A stretch of DNA of 64,000 nucleotides, from positions 2,232,001 to 2,296,000 of the forward strand of contig JAACJO010000002.1 of the NCBI GenBank assembly GCA_013368445.1, read 5' to 3'. Shown piece by piece: positions 1 to 10,837 of the stretch. Origin of the DNA: Leucocoprinus leucothites. Taxonomy: Eukaryota; Basidiomycota; Agaricomycetes; Agaricales; Agaricaceae. Below the pieces are notes generated by a model. The model had not been told where the DNA came from. It saw only the letters and a list, made by a program, of their open reading frames with translations, and ran no database searches. Each line of letters starts with the position of its first letter. Position 1 is the stretch's first letter. Both the position numbers and the translations under genes were made by a program.

Positions 1-578
1 TCGAGCCTATCCTCGGGGACAAGGCCAGTTCCCTGTGTATGTCTGCTCTCCTGCAATCTGGAAAAGTCGGAGCTACGGCTTACTTCACCCACAGTGTCCG
101 GTGACCATACAAGGTCAATACAGATAGCCACACCGACTGTAGGTGGCCTGATGAAGTTCGCCGTCAAAACTGTCACTTGCCTTGGCTGCAAGACGGCATT
201 GCGACCGAACAACAGTGTTACTAGTGAGTCCCTTCATCTCTTCTTGGCGATATGGGACTAAGACGGGCTGCGATTAGATGGTGCTGTTTGCAATAACTGT
301 CGCCCTAGGATTTCCGAGCTGTATCAGAAACAAATAATAACAACTTCAGAGCTACAAGTACGATTTGCTCGGCTATGGACTCAGTGCCAGCGGTGTCAAG
401 GTTCTTTGCATCAGGTATGCGATTTGTTTCCCGTTCCATCTCCGTCGTCTGACAACAACGCCAGGACGTCCTGTGCACAAGTAAGGATTGCCCGATATTC
501 TACATGAGAAAGAAGGCGCAGAAGGACGTTGAAGACGCAAATGGGGTTCTGGAACGTTTTGATGAGGAGCTTTGGTGA
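1..578 (+). CDS. pol3: DNA polymerase delta catalytic subunit, C-terminal part (5' truncated by window edge)
   Basis: This is the C-terminal end of the catalytic subunit of replicative DNA polymerase delta, a nuclear enzyme. I read four exons in frame: 3-36, 95-223, 278-414 and 465-578, ending in TGA. The peptide starts [10 protein letters not shown] and carries both C-terminal metal motifs of the B-family polymerases. CysA is seen as CLGCKTALR followed by CNNC after an exon junction. CysB is CQRCQGSLH followed by CTSKDCPIF, which in known Pol delta holds a 4Fe-4S cluster and binds the accessory subunits. The tail ends in [13 protein letters not shown] and a final Trp. All junctions are GT-AG and keep frame, so the end is intact. 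The polymerase and exonuclease domains lie left of the window. It ends tail to tail with the SET gene, about 170 bases away. Confidence 0.95.
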
Positions 579-748
579 TCGCATGTCATGATAGTTCTCC
601 CATATTTCAGTATTTCTCCTCTCGCTTTCTTAGGTGTCATCTTTTTGGATTGACTGTGATACATTGACATTGTATATTAGTAATTTGTTTATGGTTCACT
701 CAGATGATAAACTCTGAACCATAATTCTGGCGGCGATTCGCCGCGACT

Positions 749-1454
749 TCATAAGTGACTTCTGATCCTCTGAGAGAACTGTTCGTCTCGCTGTGCTGCG
801 AGTTGGAGGATGTAGGGATTCGTCCATCGTTGTTTAACGAGTTGAGAAATGGTCAGGTACTTGGCACCTCTAACACGGCCAAGGCAATTCTACGAGCAGA
901 GTACACATTATTAACTAGTGTTTGGGTTCTGAAAGAAGAATGACTTTACCTTGGACAGGCAGTCACAGGTAAAGGGCTGGTCCATGTCCCATTCCGTGCT
1001 TGGATAGAAGAACGTCACCGATTCACCGGACTGTATGCATTTGAGAGCGCGGATATGCCAGTCGCTGGGGTTGGGGGACGAGAGGTCAAATGCGATATTT
1101 GGGTCGCAAGAATGGTTGACTGTTAGGTTTTATTGGGTGCATGGGTGCGACTGGAATTTGTGGATCGGCGTACTGTAAACTAAGTCGGAATTCAACTCGA
1201 TGTGATCGTCTGATCCTGGACCACATTGTACCGAGGTGTAGGCTTTGGGTCCTCTAGTCAGTCGGGAGGCATCCAGTGGGACTAGATATTCGCCTGCATT
1301 GAATGCCTGTGGTTGAAATGAGCTTGGTGATCGTTAGGAAAGGTTATGTTCTTACCCGGGTAGACCGCAAGCATGAGCTGAATTCTCCATCACCAAAGTC
1401 GACGATGAATTGGGGGTATGTAGGAATGTATCCGATCTTTGACGGTTTGGGCAT
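749..1454 (-). CDS. Small SET-domain protein (putative lysine methyltransferase-like)
   Basis: Four exons splice in frame (1454-1356, 1306-1174, 1119-950, 889-749) to give about 180 residues. The SET core is clear: LVYINHSCDPN, where NHSC is the family's S-adenosylmethionine-binding signature and is built across an exon junction, then FFYPSTEWDM. A post-SET-like cysteine set follows (CDC, then CLGRVRGA after the last intron). SET proteins transfer methyl groups to protein lysines; the substrate cannot be told from sequence. The protein is short, almost all SET domain, as in the small stand-alone SET proteins common in fungi. The start is uncertain: an in-frame ATG at 1544 would add 30 residues. 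It is transcribed away from the L30 gene. Confidence 0.85.
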
Positions 1455-2086
1455 GGTTGATACAGTTCGTGAGGTAGTGGAGATTAAATATTTTGTGATA
1501 AGTCGGATATCATCCTGTATTCCAGTCGGTGCGTGTAGAGACATCTAGGGACTGGTCGGGATCACTGGAGAAACATCGGATGATCGCCAGGTTCTCGGAT
1601 ATCCTACGGTTCTGGGTCAACGTGGTCGAGGCGATGTAGAAGCGCACGTTCATAGTCGCAATGACATGTTTATGGATGCTTCCTACCGCCACTCTGCTGG
1701 GTTCTTTGTCCGTAACCGTATTTTTGCTTGGGAATTGAAGCTCTCAGCAGCCAATGTGGTCGAATAATCCGATATCAGGGTTATATCATTTCATGCGAGT
1801 AAGCCGCCACTTCCCCGGACGCTGTTTAGTCGGGAACCGGGTGAGCTGGATTTCATTTGATCCGACGCGAAAAGGATCTATGACATCACGCGTACTTCCA
1901 GGGTAAGGGTTATAACTGATATATGGGGTTATGGATTGGTAAACCTAACCTTAGGAAATCAAGAACTGTACAGTTCCATCAAATCCACCACCACAACATA
2001 CCAATCCGAAAGCAATCAAATTCTTCTCTCAAGGCCGCTCTCAAGACACTACCAACCCTCACCGACAGCCACAAAAACAGTCAGTA
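1455..2086. other. Shared 5' region of the SET gene and rpl30
   Basis: These bases separate two divergent genes and probably hold both promoters and leaders. Short ORFs on both strands here (for example 1510-1692 minus) show no recognisable protein features. The last 120 bases before rpl30 are rich in C and A. Confidence 0.5.
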
Positions 2087-2676
2087 ATGGCCCCTACCAA
2101 GAAGTCCAAGGCCGCAAAGAGCACCGAGTCCATCTCTGCCAGGCTCGCCCTTGTCGTCAAGTCGGGCAAGTACAGCCTCGGCTACAAGTCTGCCCTTAAG
2201 TCGATGAGGAACGGCAAAGGTGTGTATACTTCGTTCCCTAATTTTCCGGGGGCTGGAGCGTGAGGCTGAGAAGGTCCCTTGAGCTGACGTATTTTTTTTT
2301 TGTTCTTTCTGCTTATTTTCCTTGTCTCTGCTATGGTTCGTTTTGGTTTACCTTGGCTCTACTTGCTTGCTTGGTCGATCCGGCTTTTTTTGGTGATCAG
2401 CCAAGCTCGTCTTGATTGCTGGCAACTGCCCTCCCCTACGCAAGTCTGAGCTTGAGTACTATGCCATGCTCTCAAAGACGACTGTTCACCACTTTGCTGG
2501 CACCAATGTCGCTCTTGGTACTGCTGCTGGAAAGCTCTTCCGCGTCGGGTGCGTATCCTTGGTTCTATATTGGGAGAGTATAAGCTGACTTTGATTTCGT
2601 TGAATAAAGTGTCATGACTGTCATCGACCCTGGAGATTCGGATCTCCTCAATTTCGCTGAGGGCAACGCTGCCTAA
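2087..2676 (+). CDS. rpl30: 60S ribosomal protein L30 (eL30)
   Basis: This is a structural protein of the cytosolic large ribosomal subunit. Three exons (2087-2219, 2401-2548, 2610-2676) splice in frame to 115 residues, the usual length of eukaryotic L30. Recognisable stretches are [36 protein letters not shown] and [10 protein letters not shown] near the end. The start was chosen at ATG 2087 because the lysine-rich N terminus MAPTKKSK follows at once. Intron 1 (181 bases) is longer than most introns here, as is common in ribosomal-protein genes. Highly expressed and constitutive in known fungi; no control signal can be read beyond the divergent promoter. Confidence 0.97.
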
Positions 2677-2834
2677 GCGCATTAAAAAAACGCTCGATGG
2701 TTTTCTCCGTTTTACATATGCACACGTCCTCTCTCATACGGCCATCTATGTGTATTACCATCAAATAAGAGTCTGTGTCGCGTTTCCAGGTACTTGTACA
2801 TTGGGGTATGATCGAGGTTATTCTACATGTTCCC

Positions 2835-3942
2835 TCAGCTAAGGAAAAGTTCCTTGATAAGGCGGATGGTTTCTTCAGGGTTGGATACTGAATGCCCGAT
2901 TGTACGAGGATCAGCATAGATCTCGTAGTCATTTCCGCCCTGGAGCATGCAAGTCAGGTGTGAATGAGGAATCAAGATCCTGGACTGACGATAGAGCATC
3001 TATCACCAAAGAAGTGGATTTCCTCAAAGTTTTCGTCCTCGATCCTGCCAAGAGCGTATGTCTTATCCCAACCATTAGGGAAAACGTCGAAAGAAATCTG
3101 GCCGCCGATAGAAAATGTCAAGCCGTAATCGGAGAACTTTTCCCTAAGGGTTTGAACGAATTTTATGCGGTAACCATTTTGCTGTGTTTCGGGATTTACC
3201 AAAAAGAAAGTCATTGTCAAGGGATCATGAACTGTACCTTGTCAATCCGCTGGAACTCTAGGCGTTCCTCCGTGCTGTCGTCTTCTGTCAGCTAAAAGTA
3301 GGTGTATTCACTTCAAGGATACTGACCTCGCGTTGCGTCCGATCGGACTAACATTAATCATACCTCGACGAAATTCGACGAAGGTTCCTCTAAAGGAAAA
3401 TTGTAATAAGTAGGGGAACATAGTGCTTGCGAGGGAAGGCAATACCGCTTGATTGGAATGTCCATGTCGGCGATGTAGTGGAGAATGAAGTTGACCAGTG
3501 TTTTATAGCGGTCTTCGCCAATGAAGGTGATGAATGACTCGGAAGGTAGGGGTTGCCCCAGTTTGTATGCAGTAAGACCGTTCTCGGGGAAGCAATAGTC
3601 CATATCTTGCAAGACTGTGCTTCATGTTTGCATAGGTTCATCTTCAACGATGGGCTGTGAAGGCTTACCGTTATATTCAGTAGTATCAAGTTGTCCCCTG
3701 ATTTTGGCGAAATCGGAACCGCTAACAAATCCAACCGCAACCCTCTTGCGCAACTCTTTCAATGTTTTAATCATCTCTGGAGTCGCTGGCTACGCAACAT
3801 CAAAAGTAATCAATCACTACCGTGAGGGTAGGTTTCTTTGGCTTCAGAAGTAATAACATACCTGACGCGGAGGGGTAAGCGTGTCATCTACGTCAAAGAG
3901 GCACACGGCGTTGCGCGGTCTGTCTTTGAACGTTTTGGACAT
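2835..3942 (-). CDS. sec53: Phosphomannomutase (Sec53/PMM, HAD superfamily)
   Basis: This cytosolic enzyme converts mannose-6-phosphate to mannose-1-phosphate, feeding GDP-mannose for N-glycans, O-mannosylation and GPI anchors. Seven exons (3942-3862, 3789-3669, 3614-3446, 3389-3327, 3274-3238, 3181-2990, 2939-2835) join in frame to 255 residues, the normal PMM length. The HAD nucleophile loop is at residues 16-22 (FDVDDTL), the cap has [13 protein letters not shown], and the C-terminal half has [19 protein letters not shown], then HFFGD and [18 protein letters not shown]. Two signature positions differ from the usual family sequence: DVDDT where DVDGT is normal, and GDRCSIGGND where GDKTxxGGND is normal. 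Both Asp residues of the DxD and the GGND are kept. The intron after GDRCSI has a weaker GTCAGT donor, so that junction is the least certain. Confidence 0.95.
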
Positions 3943-4209
3943 GGTAGATCAGAGTCAAAATGGATACAAGAAAGATTTGTCTGAAGACGCGCAGTCGTGT
4001 CGATATCGTGGCCTCGTAGCTATATTGATGGTCACCATTTGTGGGCAGCTGTGCGGAGATCGCCGAACGGGTACGTTGATCGAGTCAAGAGATTGCGGCT
4101 CCGACGAATGACGAGTTCAAACTTGCACTGACTGTATCCGCCTGTGATATATACCGCATCTTCCAGTTCATCCACCGGGCACAAGTAAATAACACCCAAA
4201 GACACGGAA

Positions 4210-6526
4210 ATGCAGGCTCAGTCGGCTTATCACCTCTATAACCTCCCGCGGGAACTTCTGGACACCCTGACCCTGCGAACATTACTTTCGGAACCGACAC
4301 CACCGTTGAACTCCAAGTCGACTTTGGGTCTCGACTCTGCTGAGGATAGCAGACAGATTCAAGATGGTATCGATAGTACTGTTACGTCTGGCGCGAATAT
4401 TGGTGCTCGCGCGTGTAATATTTGTCTAGGCGTTGGTTTTTTGGATGTGGACGAACAGAGGACACATTTTCGCTCGGACTGGCACCGGTATAATGTCAAG
4501 ACGCGACTTGCTGGTGGACAGGCCGTTTCTGAGGAGAAGTTTGGCCAACTCGTAGAAGGTATGCTGCGGATAACCCCTTTAGCGTTCTGATTTGGCTGAG
4601 CGTATCAATGGTTTATAGCTCTAGATGACTCGTTGTCCGGTTCAGCATCCTCGTCGTCTGAGGAGGAATCGTCGGGGGAAGGTTCCTCTGATGCGGTTAA
4701 TGCTCTCATCAACAAAACAAAACGCCTCAACGCTCAGCTGAAGTCCGCAGCTGACGATGAATCATCCCAGAAAAATCAGATACCGCAGTCACCACTCGCA
4801 TGGTTCCATTCTTCTCAGCCCCAAACTCAACTTGGTGTCTACCGACACATATTTCCTACATATATCGAGTCCGATGCGTACCTCGATGAACTGAAGGATA
4901 TGCAGTCAGGTGGCGCTGAAGGGCGAACCTGGGCCATGTTCATGGTTGCAGGGGGTCATTTTGCTGGAGCAATTGTTAAAGTGGGCAAGTCAGACGAGGA
5001 GAAAGCGGAAGAGGCAGAGGAGGCCGCTGCTGCTGCTTCGGGAAGGAAGAAGAAACACAAGAAACCCAGGCCAGAGACGGAGGTGCTACGGCACAAGACC
5101 TTCCACCGATACACGAGTGAGTATTTTCGTTCAGTTTTCTGTATATTCCAGGTGTGCTGATTGGTTTGGCAGCACGAAAGAAACAGGGTGGTTCGCAATC
5201 GATGAACGATAACGCCAAAGGCCCTGCTAAAAGTGCTGGTGCTCAATTGCGTCGGTATGGCGAGCAAGCTTTACGAGATGTGAGCAACATGGACTGTTAT
5301 ATTCACTTTATATATATATTGACATCTGATTTAGGATATCCGGAATCTGCTTCTTGACTGGGCAGAAGATATTGACGCATGCGAACGGATATGGATCCGC
5401 GCCAGTACATCAAATAGGCGGATATTCTTAGACTTTGAGAGTCCTATTGTCAAGGGCGACATCCGCCTGCGAACCTTCCCATTCCCAACGCGTCGGCCTG
5501 TGAGTCTCTCAATTTTCCTTTTATTTGGAACGAGTATCTGACCCTCCTGGCCAGACACAATCCGAGCTTGCACGCTGCCTCCTTGAGCTCACCAAGCCCA
5601 AAGTCTCTCATTTCACCGAAGCGCAACTCCGCGAGCAAGATGAAGCCTACCTAACCTCCATTAAACCCAAGCCCCCTAAACCTGTACCTCCGCCTCCATC
5701 CCAGCCCGCCCAACCTCTACTGCCACCGAAACCAAAATTGACCAAGGACGAGGAAGTACTCAAGGATAAATGGCTTCGCGCATTCGAGATGATCTCTAGA
5801 GATCGCCTTGAAGCCCTCAAGTCATTCTGGGACCGTGAAGCAGACGCACTGGGTGGAATTAATGGGCTGATACCGGAGTATGCCTCTGCTGATGCGAGTG
5901 GGGGCATGAAAAGAGCGGGAACGTTACTACAAGCTGCGACCGCTGCGGGGAGCGAGGATATTGTCAAATGGTTGCTCGATGAGGAGAATGCCGATCCCAC
6001 TATCGCAGTTCCCTCAAGGACTCGCGACGACGACAAGGATATCACGGACGACGGTCACGGGGAAGAAGGCGAGGTCGAAAATGTGCCCCTGAAACAGGGC
6101 GCCTATAGAACCGCTTACGATCTTGCTAAGACAAAAGCCGTGCGGGACATCTTCCGTCGGTCAGCCGCCACACATCCTGAAAAATGGGACTGGCTCGGAG
6201 CAGGGCGTGTGCCAAGCGAGCTGAGAAAGGAGATGGAGGAAGAGAGAGACGAGAAGAAGAAAGTTCGGCGGAAGGGGCTGAAGGAAAAGGTAAAGGAGCG
6301 GGAGCGAGAGGCCGCCGCAAAGAAAGCTGCTTCTGGCGTGGTTGAGCTAACACCAGAACCTACACCTCCACCAAAGCTTGAAAATCTGACAGGCCCGCGG
6401 AAACTAGGAGGGGCTTCTGGTGCTGTTGAAGGTATTGCTGGACTTACGCCAGAGATGAGGGCTAGAGTAGAAAGGGAGCGCCGAGCAAGGGCGGCAGAAG
6501 CACGCTTGAAGGCTCTCGGACATTGA
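4210..6526 (+). CDS. vms1: Vms1/ANKZF1 peptidyl-tRNA hydrolase of ribosome quality control
   Basis: Vms1/ANKZF1 releases stalled nascent chains from 60S-peptidyl-tRNA complexes and recruits Cdc48/p97. Five exons (4210-4558, 4619-5116, 5173-5279, 5335-5499, 5555-6526) give 696 residues. In order: a C2H2-type finger CNICLGVGF...HFRSDWH near residues 75-97; an acidic Ser-rich linker; the VLRF1 release domain with GRTWAMFMVAGGHFAG, HRYTTRKKQGG and the GSQS loop (the catalytic Gln of the family); an ankyrin-like stretch (LLQAATAAGSEDIVKWLL, then AYDLAKTKAVRDIF); a charged coiled coil; and an extreme C-terminal Arg/Ala-rich helix (ERRARAAEARLKAL) matching the VIM motif that binds Cdc48. Every part is present, so it should be functional. 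It is divergent from sec53, with a 267-base shared promoter region. Confidence 0.95.
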
Positions 6527-6935
6527 TGGCTGGTTACTTTTATAACACTGTCTTGGGTGTTGAATTTATATTTTCCCAGTCTTTGTTACCAGAGGGCTTT
6601 GTGGCACAAATAGCTTCTGTTACAATTAGAGATAACACGCTTGTCAAGGTAGCAAAATCAGTTGGCCATTGGAAATATTCCGGTTATCACAGTTGCTGAT
6701 GATGTTGCGCGCGTTATGAAGCTGGACATCAGTAAGATTCAAGCTCAGCTTCAAGTCAGCAGTTGTGTCGTGACTATGTCACATTTGCAGGCCTTGACCA
6801 ATCTTTCACTTCCTCATCCCCCCTCCCCTTTTCCTTCTGCAAAATTCATCTATAGGAAACATTCCTTAGTGGATTCCGACTTCCATAGCTTGTCTTGCCT
6901 CTGAAATATTTTGGCACTGTTGCTGTTATCCTCAT
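6527..6935. other. Intergenic region between vms1 and the zinc-finger gene
   Basis: It holds the 3' flank of vms1 and the probable promoter of the next gene. An open stretch at 6662-6904 begins with TTG, not ATG, and has no recognisable domain. A pyrimidine-rich patch lies at about 6808-6840. Confidence 0.4.
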
Positions 6936-8324
6936 ATGGCACAGTCACTCACTACAACTGTTACGAATAGCTCGGAACATCTGGTGGCTTGTGCTGGGAT
7001 GGTGACTGGTGGCCCAGAGAGTATAATTGAGCTTTCTAAGAACACTCTCAGGCCAGTTAGGTGTGAGTGGGGGGCTGGAACAAAGACAGAATGTGACATT
7101 TTATTGGGTTCATGGGCTCTTTTACGCAAGGTGACCTATTGTATCTCTCACCAAAAATAGGGTTGAGTTACTTATCTTCTCTTTTAGCATCTACATATTA
7201 TCCACTGTCATGCTGTGGACAAGGTAAGGTTTTTGATTAACATATATCAAAGTTTTATTTCTTATTTGGTTTTTCCTTAGGATGGCTTTTTTTGTGCCCT
7301 ACCTCGATGCAATCAACAGTTTCACCCAAGTTATATTACTCTTGTAGAGCACATTGATACAGCACATCTATCTTGCCTAATGTTCTATTGTCCAATTTCT
7401 GGTGTGTTTTTTTTAACTACTATTTTTTCAAGCTCTAAAGCTAACTGTATTTTTGTAGGATGCCAGGTTAGTCCTCTGCGAGGACTGGAGTCTCTCAAGA
7501 AACATGTTGAGGCCCAGCATAGCAACAATATGGAGATTCTACCACACCAGTCAAGGACAGATCCTAGCATAATGTGGATGCCCTTTGAACAGTCCCAACT
7601 ATTGGCTAATGGATCAAAATCAGCTTTGGTTGCACCAGGCTGCTCAATAACCTCTGATTTGCCTCGAAATTCAGAACCAGGATTAGGAACTATCTTTGTT
7701 TCTGAGATGGGAATGAGAAAGTCACACAAGATGATGGGATGGATGCAGGAGAGTACAGATGAGTGGTTACCCAGCCAGCCAACCATGTCACAATCCCAAG
7801 GTCCTGTGGGTAATTGGGAGCCTCACCCAATGACCAGGAGAAAGAGGATAAGGGCTAAGCAGCTAGAAAAAGTGAAAGAGGTGATGAAGGAGGAAGAGGA
7901 GGAGGGTGTGGTTAAGGTCATTCTAGATGATATAACCAGGTTTGGTGATCAGGGAGATTCAATGGGTATAGTTGAGGGTGGTGTCAATGGTCTTAGGGTC
8001 AGTATTAGGGGCCAGGGGCTGGTATCTCTGAGAAGGAGTAGATGGCAGCAGGAGGTCAAACATAAAGATCACAAGCTGATTCAGAAGGCTGATAGCATGG
8101 TTATAATTGGGCAAGGGATGAAGCAGATCATGGCCGATTTGTCTCGGCCACAGCCAATGTTGGCATTGGAGGAGTTGGCTCGAGATGCTAATAGATATCC
8201 TAGATTGATGAGGGTGCCAAAAGGTATCACTTTTGATATCATGAAGAGCAAGATGGATAAGCTGGAAGCAATGGGGGTTGTAGATATTGATCCAGACCGT
8301 CTCCTATATGATCTTTCACTTTAA
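6936..8324 (+). CDS. Protein with three tandem C2H2-like zinc fingers, function unknown
   Basis: I do not recognise a named family. Four exons (6936-7130, 7188-7223, 7281-7401, 7459-8324) join in frame to 405 residues. The N-terminal third contains three finger-like units: C-x8-C-x12-H-x3-H (from RCEWGAGTKTEC to HIIHCH), C-x4-C-x12-H-x4-H (from CALPRC to HIDTAH) and C-x4-C-x12-H-x4-H (from CPISGC to HVEAQH). The introns fall within or between the fingers. The rest is hydrophilic, with a basic patch RRKRIRAKQLEKVK and an acidic run near residues 235-240. Base composition is richer in A and T than the flanking genes, and codon choice is less biased. It could be a DNA-binding regulator or a gene carried by a mobile element; neither is shown. 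All splice junctions keep frame, so it looks expressed. Confidence 0.7.
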
Positions 8325-8629
8325 TTTTTGTTATCACTGTTCATACACAGTACACTAGCCAATGTCGTTCCAAAAATACCTTGTCACAGAATTCAAACAA
8401 TCAACGGCTGCCGTATTCCTCAAACAATACCAAACTCCATCGAGAGTTGGGACATGAACACTCAATCAGTCACGGTACCATTCGGTGCCTGTGGTATGTC
8501 CCACTATAACAAGTCAATCCAAGATTTTTGAGATTCTGATCACATGACCGCACATCAAAAAAACATTGCATCGAAATTCGAAACCGTTTAGCAGTCGCCA
8601 CCCCTTCCAATATCTTTTCTGTTATACGA
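8325..8629. other. Intergenic region upstream of bfr2
   Basis: About 300 bases with the 3' end of the zinc-finger gene and the bfr2 promoter and leader. One short ORF (8328-8531) has no protein-like features. Confidence 0.4.
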
Positions 8630-10561
8630 ATGTCGACTGGGCGTAAGTCTACAAGCTTACATCCAAAGAAATAAGACCTAATCTCTGGTTGCGTTTGCGT
8701 AGGTATTTCCCTTGCTCAACAGCTGGTCCAGCTAGATCGACCGGCACCAGTTGGTGTGTTTATAATGCTCGAATGAATCCGAGCTTCCATTGAAAGGTTT
8801 TCTTATACAACCAGATTACGACCCAGAGGATTTGGCGGTGCATGAGCGGGGATCTGATGATGAAGAGCGTAATGTTTCTTCGGCTGCTCGTGAGCACTAC
8901 TTCGAAGTTGGGTGCGTTGTTCTACCGTAGTTTTGCGAATGAGTTCTTGGTGTTAATCTAATGGATTTTTTGCTGTGTCAATTAGGCAGAGCTCTCTTCG
9001 AAAATTACATGATAGTATTGCGGATCCAAAATATGAAGGGGTGAAGACAAGTCGAAAGAAGCTTTTGGAGATTTCAGACGAGGACGAAGATGAAGATGAA
9101 GGGGATGAAGACGTAGCAGAGGATGAGGGACGCGATGGAGAAGAAGATTTTTTCAAAGAGGACGCGTTGCGGGAAGAGGACCCACCGTCAGAAAGTGAGG
9201 AAGACCAAGAGATCGAGAGTGAGGCGGAGGAGGAGGAACCTGAAAATGAAAAACCGTCTCTGCCGTCTACTGAAAACCTCAGACCACAGGAGAAATCACG
9301 AACAACGGATGATCTCTCGAACGCACTCCAAAAAACAAGAGAAGAGGATTTGAGGAAAGGGAAGGCTGTCATGAGGCAACTGGTGAGCGTTACTCTGAAA
9401 GGATGCGTACATCTATTGATTGAATGACGCTTAGAATATGTGGGGCTCGCTCCTCGATGCAAGGATTCGCCTGCAGAAAACAACGACAACTGTGAACAGA
9501 ATTGCGTCGGTGCGTAACACTCGAGAACCTTCTTATGTCTGTTATTGACATGTCTTTAGTCGACGTCGCGGAGTCTCCTGGAATCACCAGAATGCCAGGA
9601 AGAATTGAACAAATACCTAGAAGAATCGCTGCTGTTGGCGGAAGATCTGTTCGAGCTCCAAGAGGTTCGTTCCTCACTCCCCACTTGTGATTGCCATATA
9701 CTTTTTTTTAAAATGGTTTGGCTAGACTATCCTTAACATGAACGAGATTGCGACACCACCACCGCGCAAGAAACGCCGAATCCAAGAAGACGATGATCTC
9801 GAAAGCTACACCACATACTTCGCAGAGGCGAGTACCAGCTCAGTAAAGCTAGAACAAGCGTGCGTTTCTCGAACATTCCCGACCCTACCTTGTTTAATCG
9901 ATTCCTAGAGTCCACCCGTGGCTTGTCCAAACCCTCGGAAAATGGTCTGCAAAGATCCAAGCCGTGGCTCCCTCTGTCTTGCTACCTTCGAACCGCAATG
10001 CTTTCTCTAAAAATACCCAGAACATCACATCTGCCCCTCAGCTGGTCGACGAAGCGCTACTGGACCATCCCCGTTTGTTGGCCAAAACTCGAATACCTCG
10101 AGGGAAGGCGAAAAATGAACCTGCCAATGGTAAGGAGGAAGACAGCGAAGTGTTTGATGATACAGATTTCTATCAACAACTGCTGCGAGACGTTATTGAA
10201 TCTAGGGGTGAAGGGGCGGATGGTGCGGATGATTGGATGGCACTGCAGCGTGAAAAGAAGGCGAAGAAGAAAGTAGATACCAAGGCAAGTAAGGGAAGGA
10301 AGATACGGTACGGTTTCCCCTCAAATTGACTGTTATGCCACTGACTAATTCTGTAGCTACGAGGTGCACGAGAAACTTCAAAATTTCATGGTTCCCGTTC
10401 CGGTTGTTGGAGCTTGGCATGAGGAGCAGACTGATGAGCTATTTGCGTCACTACTCGGCAAAGGATTTGAGAGCTCTCTTGCAGACGAGGCCTTACTACC
10501 TTCTGAGGGCATAGTGGAAGTAGAAGAGGCCATTAAAGATGGCTTTCGAGTTTTTGGGTAG
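8630..10561 (+). CDS. bfr2: Bfr2/AATF (Traube) nucleolar ribosome-biogenesis protein
   Basis: Bfr2/AATF is a nucleolar component of the small-subunit processome, needed for early 18S pre-rRNA processing. Nine exons (8630-8642, 8703-8753, 8815-8911, 8986-9382, 9435-9509, 9560-9664, 9726-9859, 9909-10307, 10357-10561) join in frame to 491 residues. Order: a short N terminus with DYDPEDLAVHERGSDDEE; EHYFEVGQSSLRK; a long acidic region (residues 75-150, mostly E and D); the AATF core from MWGSLLDARIRLQK through LEESLLLAEDLFELQETIL; then the C-terminal TRAUB region DDTDFYQQLLRDVIESR, a lysine-rich stretch and YEVHEKLQNFMVPVP. A first coding exon of only 13 bases is unusual but fits frame and consensus splice sites. 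A long Ser-rich ORF on the opposite strand is the mirror of the acidic region. Confidence 0.92.
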
Positions 10562-10837
10562 ATACGATGTAGATATGTGTTTATTTCAGGAAATTCACGT
10601 GGAGATCAGGCACGAACCACCACTGTGGAGGAACAAGACCAAATATGACCGCACATGTGAAGCGACGCATTACGCAGCCCGTCACAGCTTGGACTTCTTC
10701 GCGCTCATTAGAACTGACGACAATCCTGCTTCCGAGCATACTTCGTTACTGGAAGCCCTGAAACAGTCAGCAGAAAGCCCTCCAGGGTCTTCTAACTACA
10801 TCTCCGAGCCGCCTTGAACGTTTCGAAGCAGTCAGGC

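Noticed and set aside
5647..6045. 132-codon minus-strand ORF
   Set aside because: Antisense shadow of the last vms1 exon; Gly/Trp-rich reading comes from the Pro-rich linker.
8953..9489. Ser-rich 178-codon ORF on the minus strand
   Set aside because: Antisense of the acidic region of bfr2, whose exons are well supported.
10539..10817. 92-codon plus-strand ORF between bfr2 and atg20
   Set aside because: Overlaps the end of bfr2 and the probable atg20 leader; no domain and no introns linking it to either.
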